This document shows positions 33,076 to 41,830 of a DNA stretch of 64,000 bases, piece after piece. How positions within the stretch are numbered: position 1 is the stretch's first letter; every line of letters begins with the position of its first letter. The DNA is from an uncultured Bacilli bacterium (lineage in GTDB: Bacteria > Bacillota_I > Bacilli_A > RFN20 > DUOF01). The position numbers and the translations under genes were made by a program. The DNA lies in NCBI GenBank assembly GCA_944363575.1, contig CALVUJ010000024.1:80107-144106 (forward strand), in the 5' to 3' direction. Under the pieces are notes generated by a model that did not search any database, was not told the origin of the DNA, and saw only the letters and a list, made by a program, of their open reading frames with translations.

Positions 33076-34099
33076 TGGAGGAACTGGTGGGCATATTTAT
33101 CCTGCTATTTCTTTAATAAAATATTTGGAAAATAACGGAGAAGAAGTATTATTCATAGGAGCCAAAAATAGATTGGAAGAGGAAATATCACAAAAAGAAG
33201 AAATTCCCTTCGTTGGTTTAGAATTCAATAAAAAGAATAAAATTAAATATATAATTAGTTTATTTAAATCATTAAAAAGAGTTTTAAAAATTATAAATAA
33301 ATATAAATTTGATATAGTTATAGGCTTTGGAAATTACATTAGCTTTCCAGTAGTTCTAGCAGCATACATAAAAAGAATTCCTATTATTTTACATGAGCAA
33401 AATAGTGTCATGGGAAAAGCTAATTATTATTTAGGTTTCCTAGCTAAAAAAATAGGATATAGTCTACCTTTACTAAAACAACCACATAAACATAAATTAG
33501 TAAATGTAGGTAACCCTCGTTCCAATGAATGTATTAAGAGTTCTTCTAAATGCTTAAATTTAGATTATTCTAAAAAAAATGTTTTAATTTTCATGGGAAG
33601 TTTGGGCTCATCATCTATTAATAAAGTTTTAAAACAATTTATTAAAGAAAAAAATGATGAATATGTCTATCATATAGTAACAGGTAAAGCACATTATGAA
33701 GATTTTATACAAAGTGTTCCTATAAAAGATAATGTAAAACTATATCCATACATAGAAGACATGTTATCATTGATGAAAAAATGCGATTTAGTAATAACTA
33801 GAAGTGGCGCTACTACTATAAGTGAAATTATTACCTTAGGATTACCAAGTATTCTTATTCCTAGCCCTTATGTTGCCCACAATCATCAATATTATAATGC
33901 TAATTACTTATTAAAAAACGGTGCTTGCCTAATGATAGAAGAAAAAAATCTAACCTCAAAGCTACTACAAGAAAAAATCAATTATTTACTAAACAATAGT
34001 GAAGAAAGAATAAGACTAAGAATTAATAGTTTAAAATTAGCGATTTTCAATTCCAATGAAAAGATATATAAACTTATTAAGGAGATACATCATGAATGA
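33056..34099 (+). CDS. murG: Lipid II synthase MurG (GlcNAc transferase)
   Basis: About 347 residues, GT28 family. N-terminal TSGGTGGHIYPAISL loop, GFGNYISFPVVLAA, LHEQNSVMGKAN, and donor-binding VITRSGATTISEI, PYVAHNHQYYNA. Adds GlcNAc to lipid I on the inner membrane face. ATG 33056 after AAGGAGAAG; starts within ftsW and overlaps murB by 8 bases. Confidence 0.96.
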   Translation: MKILVTSGGTGGHIYPAISLIKYLENNGEEVLFIGAKNRLEEEISQKEEIPFVGLEFNKKNKIKYIISLFKSLKRVLKIINKYKFDIVIGFGNYISFPVVLAAYIKRIPIILHEQNSVMGKANYYLGFLAKKIGYSLPLLKQPHKHKLVNVGNPRSNECIKSSSKCLNLDYSKKNVLIFMGSLGSSSINKVLKQFIKEKNDEYVYHIVTGKAHYEDFIQSVPIKDNVKLYPYIEDMLSLMKKCDLVITRSGATTISEIITLGLPSILIPSPYVAHNHQYYNANYLLKNGACLMIEEKNLTSKLLQEKINYLLNNSEERIRLRINSLKLAIFNSNEKIYKLIKEIHHE

Positions 34100-34976
34100 T
34101 CTTTTTATTCAAGATATAAGAAAAATTAATCAAAAAATAATTACGTGCCATGCTTCTTTAAAAAATTTAAACACCATGAAAATAGATGGAAAAGTAAAGT
34201 ACCTTATAAAACCAACAACTTTCCTTGAAACCAAAAAAGTTTTACAAGTCATCAAGAATTATCATATACCATATCATATAATAGGAAATGGCTCTAATAT
34301 CCTTTTTACTAACAAAGAAAAAGAGTGTATCGTTAAATTAGCTTTTTCATTTAAACATCCTTTAAATATCTTATTAGCCAATGAATTAATTCCTGTTATT
34401 GCAGAAAAATTCTTAAAAAACAATTATAAAGGACTAGAATATATGTCAATGATACCTGCTAGTATAGGTGGTGCAATAGTCATGAATGCTGGCAGTTATA
34501 ATCACCATCTAAGTGATATTATTGAATATGTATATTATCTAGATGAAAACTTGAATTTTAAAACTATAAATAAAGAAAACTGTTGCTTTCAATATCGAAA
34601 CAGCCTCTTTAAAAATAGTTCTAAAATAGTTTTAGGGTGCAAAGTTAAGTTAATAAATGAAAGTAACGAGATTCTAAAAAAGGTTATGCATGAGTGTTCT
34701 TTACTTAGAAAAAATAGTCAACCATTAGAATATCCCAATAGTGGATCAATTTTTAAAAATCCTTTCAAATATAAAGCATGGGAATTGATAGAAAAAGTAA
34801 ACTTAAAAGGTTATAAAAAAAATGGAGCGATGATTAGTGAAAAACATGGTAATTTTATAGTTAATTATCATCTTGCTAAATATGAAGATATTTTGTATTT
34901 AATTAAAATAATAGAAGAAAAAGTAAAGAAAGAATTTAACATAGACTTAGAAAGAGAAATAATAATTATAGATTAA
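34092..34976 (+). CDS. murB: UDP-N-acetylenolpyruvoylglucosamine reductase MurB
   Basis: About 294 residues. FAD-binding GNGSNILF, SMIPASIGGAIVMNAGSYNH, FQYRNSLF, and the catalytic-serine segment PNSGSIFKNP, then GAMISEKHGNFIVN. Type IIb MurB (short form). Reduces enolpyruvyl-UDP-GlcNAc to UDP-MurNAc. ATG 34092 follows AAGGAGAT and overlaps murG's TGA by 8 bases. A 54-base gap without terminator leads to the divIB gene. Confidence 0.96.
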   Translation: MNDLFIQDIRKINQKIITCHASLKNLNTMKIDGKVKYLIKPTTFLETKKVLQVIKNYHIPYHIIGNGSNILFTNKEKECIVKLAFSFKHPLNILLANELIPVIAEKFLKNNYKGLEYMSMIPASIGGAIVMNAGSYNHHLSDIIEYVYYLDENLNFKTINKENCCFQYRNSLFKNSSKIVLGCKVKLINESNEILKKVMHECSLLRKNSQPLEYPNSGSIFKNPFKYKAWELIEKVNLKGYKKNGAMISEKHGNFIVNYHLAKYEDILYLIKIIEEKVKKEFNIDLEREIIIID

Positions 34977-35039
34977 ATTCATATCAATTGAATTATATTT
35001 TTAAAAAGTGTATTCTAATATAGTAATGGAGTGAGTTTA

Positions 35040-35837
35040 ATGGACAGTAACACAACTACTTATACCAAGACTTTTTCTATTGATTTAGAAAGAACTAATT
35101 ATCACTTAAAACTGAAAAAAAGAAGGATAAAAAGAATTTTTGTAATAGTTATCTTATGGATTATGATTATTCTCTATTTTGTTACACCACTTAGCAAAGT
35201 TAATTTAAAAGTTACTGGTAATGTTTATTATAGTCAAGAAGAATTAAGAAAGATGTCTTATATAAATAAAAATGATTTTTGGTGGTTAGTTGATGAAAAA
35301 AAAGTTATTAAAGTATTAGAATCCTATGAATACATTAGTCATGTTGAAGTAAAAAAAGGGATTACTGGAATAAAGATGAATATTACAGAAATATATCCAA
35401 TTGGAGTAAAAAATAATAAATATATTTTAAATAATAGTGCTGTTATTGATAAAAGTGATTATCCATTGAATGATAAAATAACTAATCTTACTAATTTTGA
35501 TAGTATTGATAATGATGATTTAAATCAAGTTATTAATAAATATAATGAGGTAAATTTAGAAATTAGAGAAAAGATTAATAAGTTAGAAATTGTTAAAGAT
35601 GCTAATGATTATAGTTATATTAAATTATATGGTAATGATGAAAGAGTAGGATATTTTGTAATAAAATGTGATTTAGTCTACTTAAATACCAAATTTAATG
35701 AAAATAAATACTACAAAATTATAGAAGAAATAAGTAAAAAAGATGTAAAATATAGTGAAGATAAGCCATGTTTAGTTGCTTATCATTATCTAAATGAAGA
35801 AGAATTTCATATAGTGGATGCCTTTGAGGAGGAGTAG
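35040..35837 (+). CDS. ftsQ: Cell division protein FtsQ/DivIB
   Basis: About 265 residues. Basic cytoplasmic N-terminus (LKLKKRRIKRI), one membrane helix (IFVIVILWIMIILYFVTPL, about 37-56), then a POTRA domain (VNLKVTGNVYYSQEELRKMS, YISHVEVKKGI, ITEIYPIG) and a beta domain. Member of the FtsQ-FtsL-FtsB divisome complex. ATG 35040 after GGAGTGAG. Position after murB and before ftsA/ftsZ matches divIB. The ftsA-like start follows two bases after its stop. Confidence 0.9.
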   Translation: MDSNTTTYTKTFSIDLERTNYHLKLKKRRIKRIFVIVILWIMIILYFVTPLSKVNLKVTGNVYYSQEELRKMSYINKNDFWWLVDEKKVIKVLESYEYISHVEVKKGITGIKMNITEIYPIGVKNNKYILNNSAVIDKSDYPLNDKITNLTNFDSIDNDDLNQVINKYNEVNLEIREKINKLEIVKDANDYSYIKLYGNDERVGYFVIKCDLVYLNTKFNENKYYKIIEEISKKDVKYSEDKPCLVAYHYLNEEEFHIVDAFEEE

Positions 35838-35839
35838 TT

Positions 35840-37060
35840 ATGAATAGAAATCAAATTTTTACTACTATTGAATTTATTGATGATCTAATTAGAATGACTA
35901 TAGGAGAATATTATAACGATAAGTTTTATGTGTTTGATACATTTAAATGTAAATGTAACGGTTTAGATAAGACAAACATTGTTGATAAAGAAGAAGTAAA
36001 AAGAACCATTCTAGAATTAGTAAAACTTATTAAAGATAAAACGGAGATTATTGTTGAAGAATTAATTCTTTGTATGCCTAGTGAACATTTAATTATCGAA
36101 AATTTTACTTCCACTTCACCTGTCAATAGTAAAAATTTCTTAATAAGTCAATATGATATTAATGAGGTTTATAAATCAACTAGTAGATATAGACATTCAG
36201 ATGATAGAAAAATTATTGCTTTTGCTCCATTAGAGTATCAACTAGATGATGGACAAAAATTAGATATTGCCCCTATTGGATATAAATCAACAACATTTAA
36301 AACTTTATTTAATGTATTCATGTTACCTATTGATGTTTTTGATAGTTATATTGATGTAATTAATGAATGTGATTTGAAAGTCGATAAATATTATCTAGAT
36401 GCTGATTGTTTATATGCAAGTGTTTTTGAAGAAGACAATATTCTTTCTTCTATTTTAAATGTTGATAAATATAGTTGTAGTTTATATTTATACAAAAAAG
36501 GTAAATTACTAAATAAAATAAGTCTTACATATGGCACAAATATTATTGAAGAAGAAGTAGAAAAAACATTGCAAATTAATGATTACAATGAACTTAAAAA
36601 AATGATATATAATGTTGGAAGTTGTCTAGAATCATCTAATGATTATTTGAGTGTATGTCAAAATAGTGAAAATCGCTTTATTAGTGAAAAAGAGTTAAAT
36701 GCTATTATTAATAGTTGCACTAGAAAACTTTTAAATGACTTGATTAGTATGGCTAATAAAGAAAGTACCCTTACTAATTTAGATGTTTACATTACTGGTT
36801 ATGGTGCAAATATTAGAGGAATTGATAAATTATTTAGCGATATATCTGGATGCAACGCAAGTATTTATGTTTCTTCAATATTAGGGTTAAATAATGCTAG
36901 TTATTGTGAAACTATTGGATTAATAAAGTTAAATTATAAAAAAATAAGTCAAAATAAATATATAAATTTACAAAATGATAATTATAATGATATAATTGTT
37001 AGTAGAGATAAAAACTCTAAATTTGATAAATTTATTTTAGATGAAGAAGAGTTAGATTAG
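35840..37060 (+). CDS. ftsA: Divergent FtsA-like protein with degenerate nucleotide site
   Basis: 406 residues between ftsQ and ftsZ. The overall plan follows FtsA/actin: N-terminal subdomain, 1C-like insert (about 75-160), LDADCLYAS region, and late VYITGYGANIRGIDKLF equivalent to the adenosine motif (normally L-T-G-G-G). However the phosphate-1 D-x-G segment and the phosphate-2 D-x-G-x-x-T-T segment are absent (NVDKYSCSLYLYKKG instead), and the C-terminus lacks an amphipathic membrane helix, ending acidic. So ATP binding and membrane anchoring are doubtful. Assignment relies on position plus weak fold similarity. Confidence 0.7.
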   Translation: MNRNQIFTTIEFIDDLIRMTIGEYYNDKFYVFDTFKCKCNGLDKTNIVDKEEVKRTILELVKLIKDKTEIIVEELILCMPSEHLIIENFTSTSPVNSKNFLISQYDINEVYKSTSRYRHSDDRKIIAFAPLEYQLDDGQKLDIAPIGYKSTTFKTLFNVFMLPIDVFDSYIDVINECDLKVDKYYLDADCLYASVFEEDNILSSILNVDKYSCSLYLYKKGKLLNKISLTYGTNIIEEEVEKTLQINDYNELKKMIYNVGSCLESSNDYLSVCQNSENRFISEKELNAIINSCTRKLLNDLISMANKESTLTNLDVYITGYGANIRGIDKLFSDISGCNASIYVSSILGLNNASYCETIGLIKLNYKKISQNKYINLQNDNYNDIIVSRDKNSKFDKFILDEEELD

Positions 37061-37071
37061 GAGGAGTTTTA

Positions 37072-38199
37072 ATGGGTATTGAAGATAAGTTTGCTGATTT
37101 AGATACATATCAAAGTTTATGTACTATTAAAGTTGTTGGTGTTGGTGGTGCAGGAAATAATGCGGTAGATCACATGGTTGAGGTTGGTATTCCAGGAGTA
37201 GAGTTTTGGGTTGCTAATACCGATGTTCAAATGTTATCTAAATCAAAAGCAACAAATCGTATTATTTTAGGCGAGACTATAACTAAAGGTTTAGGGGCAG
37301 GTGCTAATCCAAGTGTTGGTAAAGAAGCTGCTCTTGAAAGTGAAGATAAAATAAGAGAAGCACTTGATGGTGCAGATATGGTTTTTATTGCAGCTGGAAT
37401 GGGTGGAGGAACTGGTACTGGTGCTGCTCCAGTTTTTGCTAAAATTGCTAAAGAATTAGGTGCATTAACAATTGGTGTTGTTACTCGTCCATTTAGTTTT
37501 GAAGGCAAAAATCGTAGTTCACAAGCTAGCGAAGGAATTCAAAACCTAAAAGAAAACGTTGATTCATTAATCATTATTTCTAACGATCGCCTATTACAAA
37601 TGAATGGTTCATTACCTATTTCTGAATCATTTAAAAAAGCTGATGATATTTTGGGTCAAAGTGTTCGTACTATCACAGATTTAATTAGTACAACAGGGTT
37701 AATTAATAGAGATTTTGCAGATGTAAGAACGGTTATGTATAATAAAGGTATTGCAATGATAGGTTTTGGAAGTGCAACTGGTCCTAATAAAGTTAGTGAA
37801 GCCACAAACAAAGCTATTTCATCTCCACTATTAGAAGCTTCTTTTCAAGGGGCAAGACAAGCAATTGTCAATATTACTGGTGGAACTGTTGCCTTATATG
37901 ACGTTAATGATGTAACAGAAATTATCAGTGAAGCAGCTGGAAATGATATAAATATTATTTTTGGAATGTCTGAAGTTCCTGAATTAGGTGAAGAATTAAG
38001 AGTTTCAGTTATTGCTACCGATTTTGATGAAGCAAGCATTGCTAAGAATGAAGCGGTATACAAAAAGAGTTCTCCTCTTGAATATCAGCAAACAACTTTA
38101 CTAATTGATGATTCAACTAAAGAAAATGCTGAAGAAATAGAGGAAAAAGAAGAAAAAGAAAATTATAAAGAAGATTTAATTCCAGATTTCTTAAAGTAA
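37072..38199 (+). CDS. ftsZ: Cell division GTPase FtsZ
   Basis: 375 residues. GVGGAGNNAVDHM, tubulin signature GGGTGTGAAP (about 111), synergy loop NRDFADVRTVM, and C-terminal conserved peptide EDLIPDFLK that binds partners such as SepF, FtsA and MinC. Disordered acidic linker (EEIEEKEEKE). Forms the Z ring. GGAGG SD. Ends in a strong terminator. Confidence 0.98.
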   Translation: MGIEDKFADLDTYQSLCTIKVVGVGGAGNNAVDHMVEVGIPGVEFWVANTDVQMLSKSKATNRIILGETITKGLGAGANPSVGKEAALESEDKIREALDGADMVFIAAGMGGGTGTGAAPVFAKIAKELGALTIGVVTRPFSFEGKNRSSQASEGIQNLKENVDSLIIISNDRLLQMNGSLPISESFKKADDILGQSVRTITDLISTTGLINRDFADVRTVMYNKGIAMIGFGSATGPNKVSEATNKAISSPLLEASFQGARQAIVNITGGTVALYDVNDVTEIISEAAGNDINIIFGMSEVPELGEELRVSVIATDFDEASIAKNEAVYKKSSPLEYQQTTLLIDDSTKENAEEIEEKEEKENYKEDLIPDFLK

Positions 38200-38220
38200 A
38201 CGAGTTTAACTCGTTTTTTT
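38198..38220 (+). terminator. Terminator after ftsZ
   Basis: AAACGAG-tttaa-CTCGTTT hairpin followed by T-run; ends the mur-fts cluster before spoIIGA. Confidence 0.88.
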
Positions 38221-38237
38221 TATATTTAGAACTAAAA

Positions 38238-38269
38238 ATCGACATTTTTTACAATACATCTACTATAAA
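38238..38269 (+). promoter_or_regulatory. Candidate spoIIGA promoter with Spo0A-box-like site
   Basis: ATCGACA (38238-38244) is the reverse complement of TGTCGAT, 6 of 7 with the Spo0A box; it overlaps a -35-like TCGACA that stands 19 bases from TATAAA (38264-38269). The Bacillus spoIIG promoter also combines an over-long spacer with Spo0A boxes at the -35. Only a candidate. Confidence 0.4.
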
Positions 38270-38288
38270 CTTAATATAGGTGATACAA

Positions 38289-39020
38289 ATGAATGCCTAT
38301 ATTGATTTATCATATCTATTTCATCTTTTTTTATGCTTATCAAGTATAAAATTAATGAAAATTATTATTAATGAAAGTTTAAGTAAAAGAAAAATAATAT
38401 TTTTTCTAATAACTAGCATTATTATTTATTTTAATGTTTTGATTATGCCTTATGAAAGTATTTACTTAAATACCTTTTACTATTTATTAATTTTTTTACT
38501 GTTATTTAAGAAATCATTTTTAAAGCCTTTATTAGTATTTCTTTTCGCGTACTATAGCCAAGCATCAATTATAAGAATTTTTACCAATAATATTTACTTT
38601 TATAAAGGGATAATGATGTTAAATACTCCTAAAAGTTTCTCTTATATATTAATAATTCCAATTATATTAATAATAATTGAACTAGTAACAAGAAGTATAA
38701 AATCTTTAATTTTCTTAAAAAAATATCGTTATGAAGTTAAAGTAACAATTAAAGATAAAATATATAATTTAAAAGCTTACTTTGATAGTGGGAATACTCT
38801 TAAATTTAATAATTTACCTGTTATTTTCTTAACAGATGAATTAAAAGATAAAAATATAGATTATGAGCAATTTGTAGTAGATGGTATTGGAAAAGAAAAT
38901 AGCGAATATTTAAAAGGAAAAATATTATTTAAGAATAAGGAAAAAGAAGTATATTGTGCCTATGTTAAAAAGAAAAGTTTTAATGGATGTAAGTGTTTGT
39001 TGAATGTTTATTTATTATAG
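38289..39020 (+). CDS. spoIIGA: Sigma-E processing peptidase SpoIIGA
   Basis: About 243 residues. N-terminal half has about five membrane helices; C-terminal half is the aspartic-protease-like domain with catalytic motif AYFDSGNTL (Asp about 166), as in SpoIIGA. It cleaves pro-sigma-E in the mother cell after a SpoIIR signal. Directly upstream of sigE, as in Bacillus. Shorter than the ~309-residue Bacillus protein. ATG 38289 follows AGGTGAT. Confidence is high from motif plus context. Confidence 0.92.
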   Translation: MNAYIDLSYLFHLFLCLSSIKLMKIIINESLSKRKIIFFLITSIIIYFNVLIMPYESIYLNTFYYLLIFLLLFKKSFLKPLLVFLFAYYSQASIIRIFTNNIYFYKGIMMLNTPKSFSYILIIPIILIIIELVTRSIKSLIFLKKYRYEVKVTIKDKIYNLKAYFDSGNTLKFNNLPVIFLTDELKDKNIDYEQFVVDGIGKENSEYLKGKILFKNKEKEVYCAYVKKKSFNGCKCLLNVYLL

Positions 39021-39035
39021 AAAGGGGAAATAAAA

Positions 39036-39731
39036 ATGAAAATCTTAGAAAAAATTAAATTAATTATTAGAAAGTATTTTTTAGATGGTGAAGTTTATTA
39101 CATAAATGGTAATGAAACCTTATTGCCTCCATTAGAAAAAGAGGAAGAAAGTTTGCTTTTAGAAAAAAGTATAAATGGAGATATCGAAGCACGTAATAAA
39201 TTAATAGAGCATAATCTTCGTTTAGTAGTTTATGTTGCCAAAAGATTTGAAACTAATTCTTTTAATTTGGAAGATTTAATAAGTATTGGAACATTAGGGT
39301 TAATTAAAGCAATTTCTACCTTTAAAAGCGATAAAAACATTAAACTAGCAACTTATGCTTCAAGATGCATTGAAAATGAAATACTTATGTTTTTAAGGAA
39401 AAAATCCAAGACAAACAGAGAAATTTCACTAGATGAGCCATTAAAAATGGATTATGATGGAAATGAATTATTACTTAGTGATGTTTTAGGAACAGATTCT
39501 AATGAAATAAGTGATAATTTAGTTAATGAAGAGAAAAAAGAAGCTTTGTATCACGCTATTGAGAGTTTAAAAGAGAGAGAAAAACTTATACTAAAAATGA
39601 GATTTGGTTTATTTGAATGCGAAGAAATGACTCAAAAAGATGTAGCAGATACCTTGGGAATATCACAATCTTATATTTCTAGACTTGAAAAAAGAATTAT
39701 TAAAAAACTAAAAAACAAACTTGTTAAATAA
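39036..39731 (+). CDS. sigE: Sporulation sigma factor SigE (with pro-sequence)
   Basis: 231 residues. Region 2 ([40 protein letters not shown]) and region 4 ([20 protein letters not shown]) match SigE closely, including [22 protein letters not shown]. The N-terminal ~21 residues ([20 protein letters not shown]) form an amphipathic pro-sequence, and EVYYINGNE aligns with the Bacillus cleavage site EVY-YIGGSE, giving predicted cleavage after Tyr21. Mother-cell sigma factor, activated by SpoIIGA. AGGGG SD. Confidence 0.97.
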   Translation: MKILEKIKLIIRKYFLDGEVYYINGNETLLPPLEKEEESLLLEKSINGDIEARNKLIEHNLRLVVYVAKRFETNSFNLEDLISIGTLGLIKAISTFKSDKNIKLATYASRCIENEILMFLRKKSKTNREISLDEPLKMDYDGNELLLSDVLGTDSNEISDNLVNEEKKEALYHAIESLKEREKLILKMRFGLFECEEMTQKDVADTLGISQSYISRLEKRIIKKLKNKLVK

Positions 39732-39733
39732 CT

Positions 39734-39761
39734 GAATAAAGAATATTTTTTTGGGAATACT
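39734..39761 (+). promoter_or_regulatory. Candidate sigma-F-type promoter for sigG
   Basis: GGGAATACT (39753-39761) fits the forespore sigma-F/G -10 consensus GG-x-x-A-x-A-x-T; GAATA (39734-39738) could be the -35 at 14 bases, shorter than the usual 15-16. In Bacillus sigG is transcribed by sigma-F from this same intergenic gap. Confidence 0.4.
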
Positions 39762-39784
39762 CCTACTAGAAAGTGGGAGAAAAT

Positions 39785-40564
39785 ATGGCCAAACATAAAG
39801 TAGAAATTACGGGCATTAAAACAACAAATTTACATGTTTTACAAAACGAAGAAACAATTGAATTATTAAAAAAATATAAAGAGAGTAATGACAATCTTCT
39901 TCTTGAAAAAATAATTATGGGTAATATGAAACTAATATTATCTGTAATTAAAAACTTTGCTAATAGGTGTGATAATCAGGATGATTTATTTCAAATAGGA
40001 TGCATAGGTTTAATAAAAGCTATTAATAATTTTGATATTCAATTTAATTTAAAATTTTCTACTTATGCTGTACCTATGATTATAGGTGAAATAAAAAGAT
40101 ATTTAAGAGATAATACACCAGTTAGAATATCTAGACAGATAAAAGATTTGGCATATAAAAGCTTAAAAGCAAGGGAAGAATATATAGAAAATAATCATCA
40201 AGAACCAGATAACAATACTTTAGCAAACTTACTAAATGTAGAAACAAGTGATATACAAGAAGCATTAAATTCAACTCAAAGTATTGTTTCATTATACGAT
40301 ACAGTATATGGCGAAGGAGATGAAAGTATTTTAATAATTGATCAATTAAAAGATGAAACACAAAGCAATGAGAAAACAATTAACTATATTACTTTAAAAG
40401 ATGCTGTTTCAAAACTTAATGATAATCAAAAAGAAATAATTAAAAACAGATACTATCTTGGGAAAACACAATTTGAAATAGCAAATGAATTTAATATTTC
40501 ACAAGCTCAAGTGTCAAGAATAGAAAAAAGTGCTATTGATTCATTAAAATCATTTTTTTATTAA
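39785..40564 (+). CDS. sigG: Forespore sigma factor SigG
   Basis: About 259 residues. N-terminus KHKVEITGIKTTNLHVLQNE parallels Bacillus SigG (NKVEICGVDTSKLPVLKNEE), and KFSTYAVPMIIGEIKRYLRD, PVRISRQIKDLAYK and SQAQVSRIEKSAI are the region 2-4 signatures of SigF/SigG. Late forespore sigma factor controlling SASP and germination genes. ATG 39785 follows GGGAGA. Immediately after sigE, the conserved order. Confidence 0.95.
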   Translation: MAKHKVEITGIKTTNLHVLQNEETIELLKKYKESNDNLLLEKIIMGNMKLILSVIKNFANRCDNQDDLFQIGCIGLIKAINNFDIQFNLKFSTYAVPMIIGEIKRYLRDNTPVRISRQIKDLAYKSLKAREEYIENNHQEPDNNTLANLLNVETSDIQEALNSTQSIVSLYDTVYGEGDESILIIDQLKDETQSNEKTINYITLKDAVSKLNDNQKEIIKNRYYLGKTQFEIANEFNISQAQVSRIEKSAIDSLKSFFY

Positions 40565-40594
40565 TAATTCATATAATTAAAATAGGTGATTATC

Positions 40595-40834
40595 GTGAAA
40601 TTAAAACATTTAAAAAAAAGAAGTATAATAAATGTTTATAACGGAAATTTCATGGGATATATCATAGATGTTAATATCAAATTACCAGAAGGTAATCTTG
40701 AATCCTTAATTATAAAATTACCCTTTTTTAAAAGAATAACTAAAACATTTTCTAAAAACACTTTTACAATTCCTTGGAATAATATAGTTTCTATTGGAAA
40801 AGATGTAATTTTAGTAAATATAATTGATAATTAA
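40595..40834 (+). CDS. YlmC/YmxH-family PRC-barrel protein
   Basis: About 79 residues, a PRC-barrel-like small protein: KRSIINVYNGNFMGYIIDVN, then PWNNIVSIGKDVILVNI, the standard YlmC/YmxH layout. Function unknown; in Bacillus ylmC follows sigG and precedes the ylmD-ylmF(sepF) genes. GTG start with AGGTG SD. A CATATAAT box (40570-40577) upstream resembles a sigma-E -10 but also a plain TATAAT. Confidence 0.88.
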   Translation: MKLKHLKKRSIINVYNGNFMGYIIDVNIKLPEGNLESLIIKLPFFKRITKTFSKNTFTIPWNNIVSIGKDVILVNIIDN

Positions 40835-40873
40835 CTAATTTTTTGTATAATAAAATAAATAGAGGTGTTCTTA

Positions 40874-41206
40874 ATGGGGTTTTTAAATAAATTAAAAAAC
40901 AAGTTATTTCCAGAGGAAAAAGAGATATTATATTATGAAAATAATAGTGCTAAAAAAGAAAATAGATTTATTAATGAGTCTTTACTAGAAAATAACATTG
41001 TTAAGTTCACTCCTAAATCTTTTGCGGATACTCAACAAATAAGTGATACTTTAAAAAAAGGTAATACCGTTGTAGTGGATATAAGTGAATTAGATAAAAG
41101 TGAAGCATTAAGGATGATCGATTTTTTAGGTGGGGTCATGTATGCCTTAAATGGAGATATGAAAAGAATAAATAAGACTGTTTTTGAATTTAGTACCCCA
41201 AAATAA
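40874..41206 (+). CDS. sepF: Cell division protein SepF
   Basis: About 110 residues. N-terminal amphipathic membrane-binding helix MGFLNKLKNKLF, linker, then the SepF core (VVVDISELDKSEALRMIDFL, GGVMYALNGDMKRINKTVFE). Polymerises as rings and tethers FtsZ to the membrane, parallel to FtsA. Given the degenerate FtsA upstream, it may be the main anchor here (inference). ATG 40874 after AGAGGTG. ylmD/ylmE between sigG and sepF are missing. Confidence 0.93.
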   Translation: MGFLNKLKNKLFPEEKEILYYENNSAKKENRFINESLLENNIVKFTPKSFADTQQISDTLKKGNTVVVDISELDKSEALRMIDFLGGVMYALNGDMKRINKTVFEFSTPK

Positions 41207-41267
41207 CTTGAATACAATATAATGACAACAGAGAAAAATAAAAAATAGTTTAATTATATTAATTGTA

Positions 41268-41296
41268 TTGCCATAAACTTTGCTTTTTGCTATAAT
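41268..41296 (+). promoter_or_regulatory. tRNA-Leu promoter
   Basis: TTGCCA (41268-41273), 17-base spacer, perfect TATAAT (41291-41296), nine bases before the tRNA. Confidence 0.8.
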
Positions 41297-41304
41297 TGTG
41301 ACAT

Positions 41305-41389
41305 GCGCAAATGGCGGAATGGTAGACGCAGTGGACTCAAAATCCACCGGTTAACAGCCATGAGGGTTCGAGTCCCTCTCTGCGCACCA
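41305..41389 (+). tRNA. tRNA-Leu (anticodon CAA)
   Basis: Class II tRNA: acceptor GCGCAAA with one mismatch against TCTGCGC, anticodon stem GTGGA/TCCAC with loop CTCAAAA (anticodon CAA, reads UUG), long variable arm, T-arm GGTTCGAGTCC, discriminator A and CCA encoded. Confidence 0.95.
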
Positions 41390-41433
41390 GATTGATAGGA
41401 AACTTGAACACTTTGTTTCGAGAGTAATAAATG

Positions 41434-41458
41434 CTAACTAGAAATAGTTAGTTTTTTT
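41434..41458 (+). terminator. Terminator after tRNA-Leu
   Basis: CTAACTA-gaaa-TAGTTAG stem-loop with a seven-T tail. Confidence 0.9.
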
Positions 41459-41679
41459 GTACTTAAGAAATGGAGTTGATTATATATTTGAGTTAGAAAC
41501 AAAAAAAATTAGAGATAAGTAAAACACTAAAGAGAAAGATAGAAATGATATGTAGGTTTGCTAGTGTTAAATATGAACTGATAAGTGATGTATTAAATCA
41601 GTTAAAAATAGTAATTTGTCTCTCAGGTTGTAATTTTAAATTTAAATAAAATGAGTAAATAATTGTATAAGATTTAGAG

Positions 41680-41711
41680 TGAGTATATTAGTTTTGATAT
41701 GCTCATTTTTT
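41680..41711 (+). terminator. Second intergenic terminator
   Basis: TGAGTATAT/ATATGCTCA stem (one T-G wobble), 8-base loop, TTTTTTA. It lies about 220 bases after the tRNA-Leu terminator, implying a separate transcript in between. Confidence 0.75.
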
Positions 41712-41830
41712 ATTAACTAACGTAGAATTTCTCATACCTCCTTTATTAATTATGTAAAATGAGCAAAATGTTGTAAAATATAGTTGTAGTTTTATATTGC
41801 AATACTTCTAAAGTATAGGAGGTAATTGTC

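Larger units (their letters stand above)
41390..41830 (+). other. Intergenic region with two terminators and a broken short frame
   Basis: 441 bases with no intact gene. It holds a terminator (41434-41458), a second one (41680-41711), and between them a frame starting at ATG 41469 that hits a stop after eight codons and then runs open for about 50 codons (LEISKTLKRKIEMICRFASV onward). The enclosed transcript-like unit could be a decayed small gene or an untranslated RNA. The last ~100 bases lead to the 41831 gene and hold only its SD. Confidence 0.5.
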
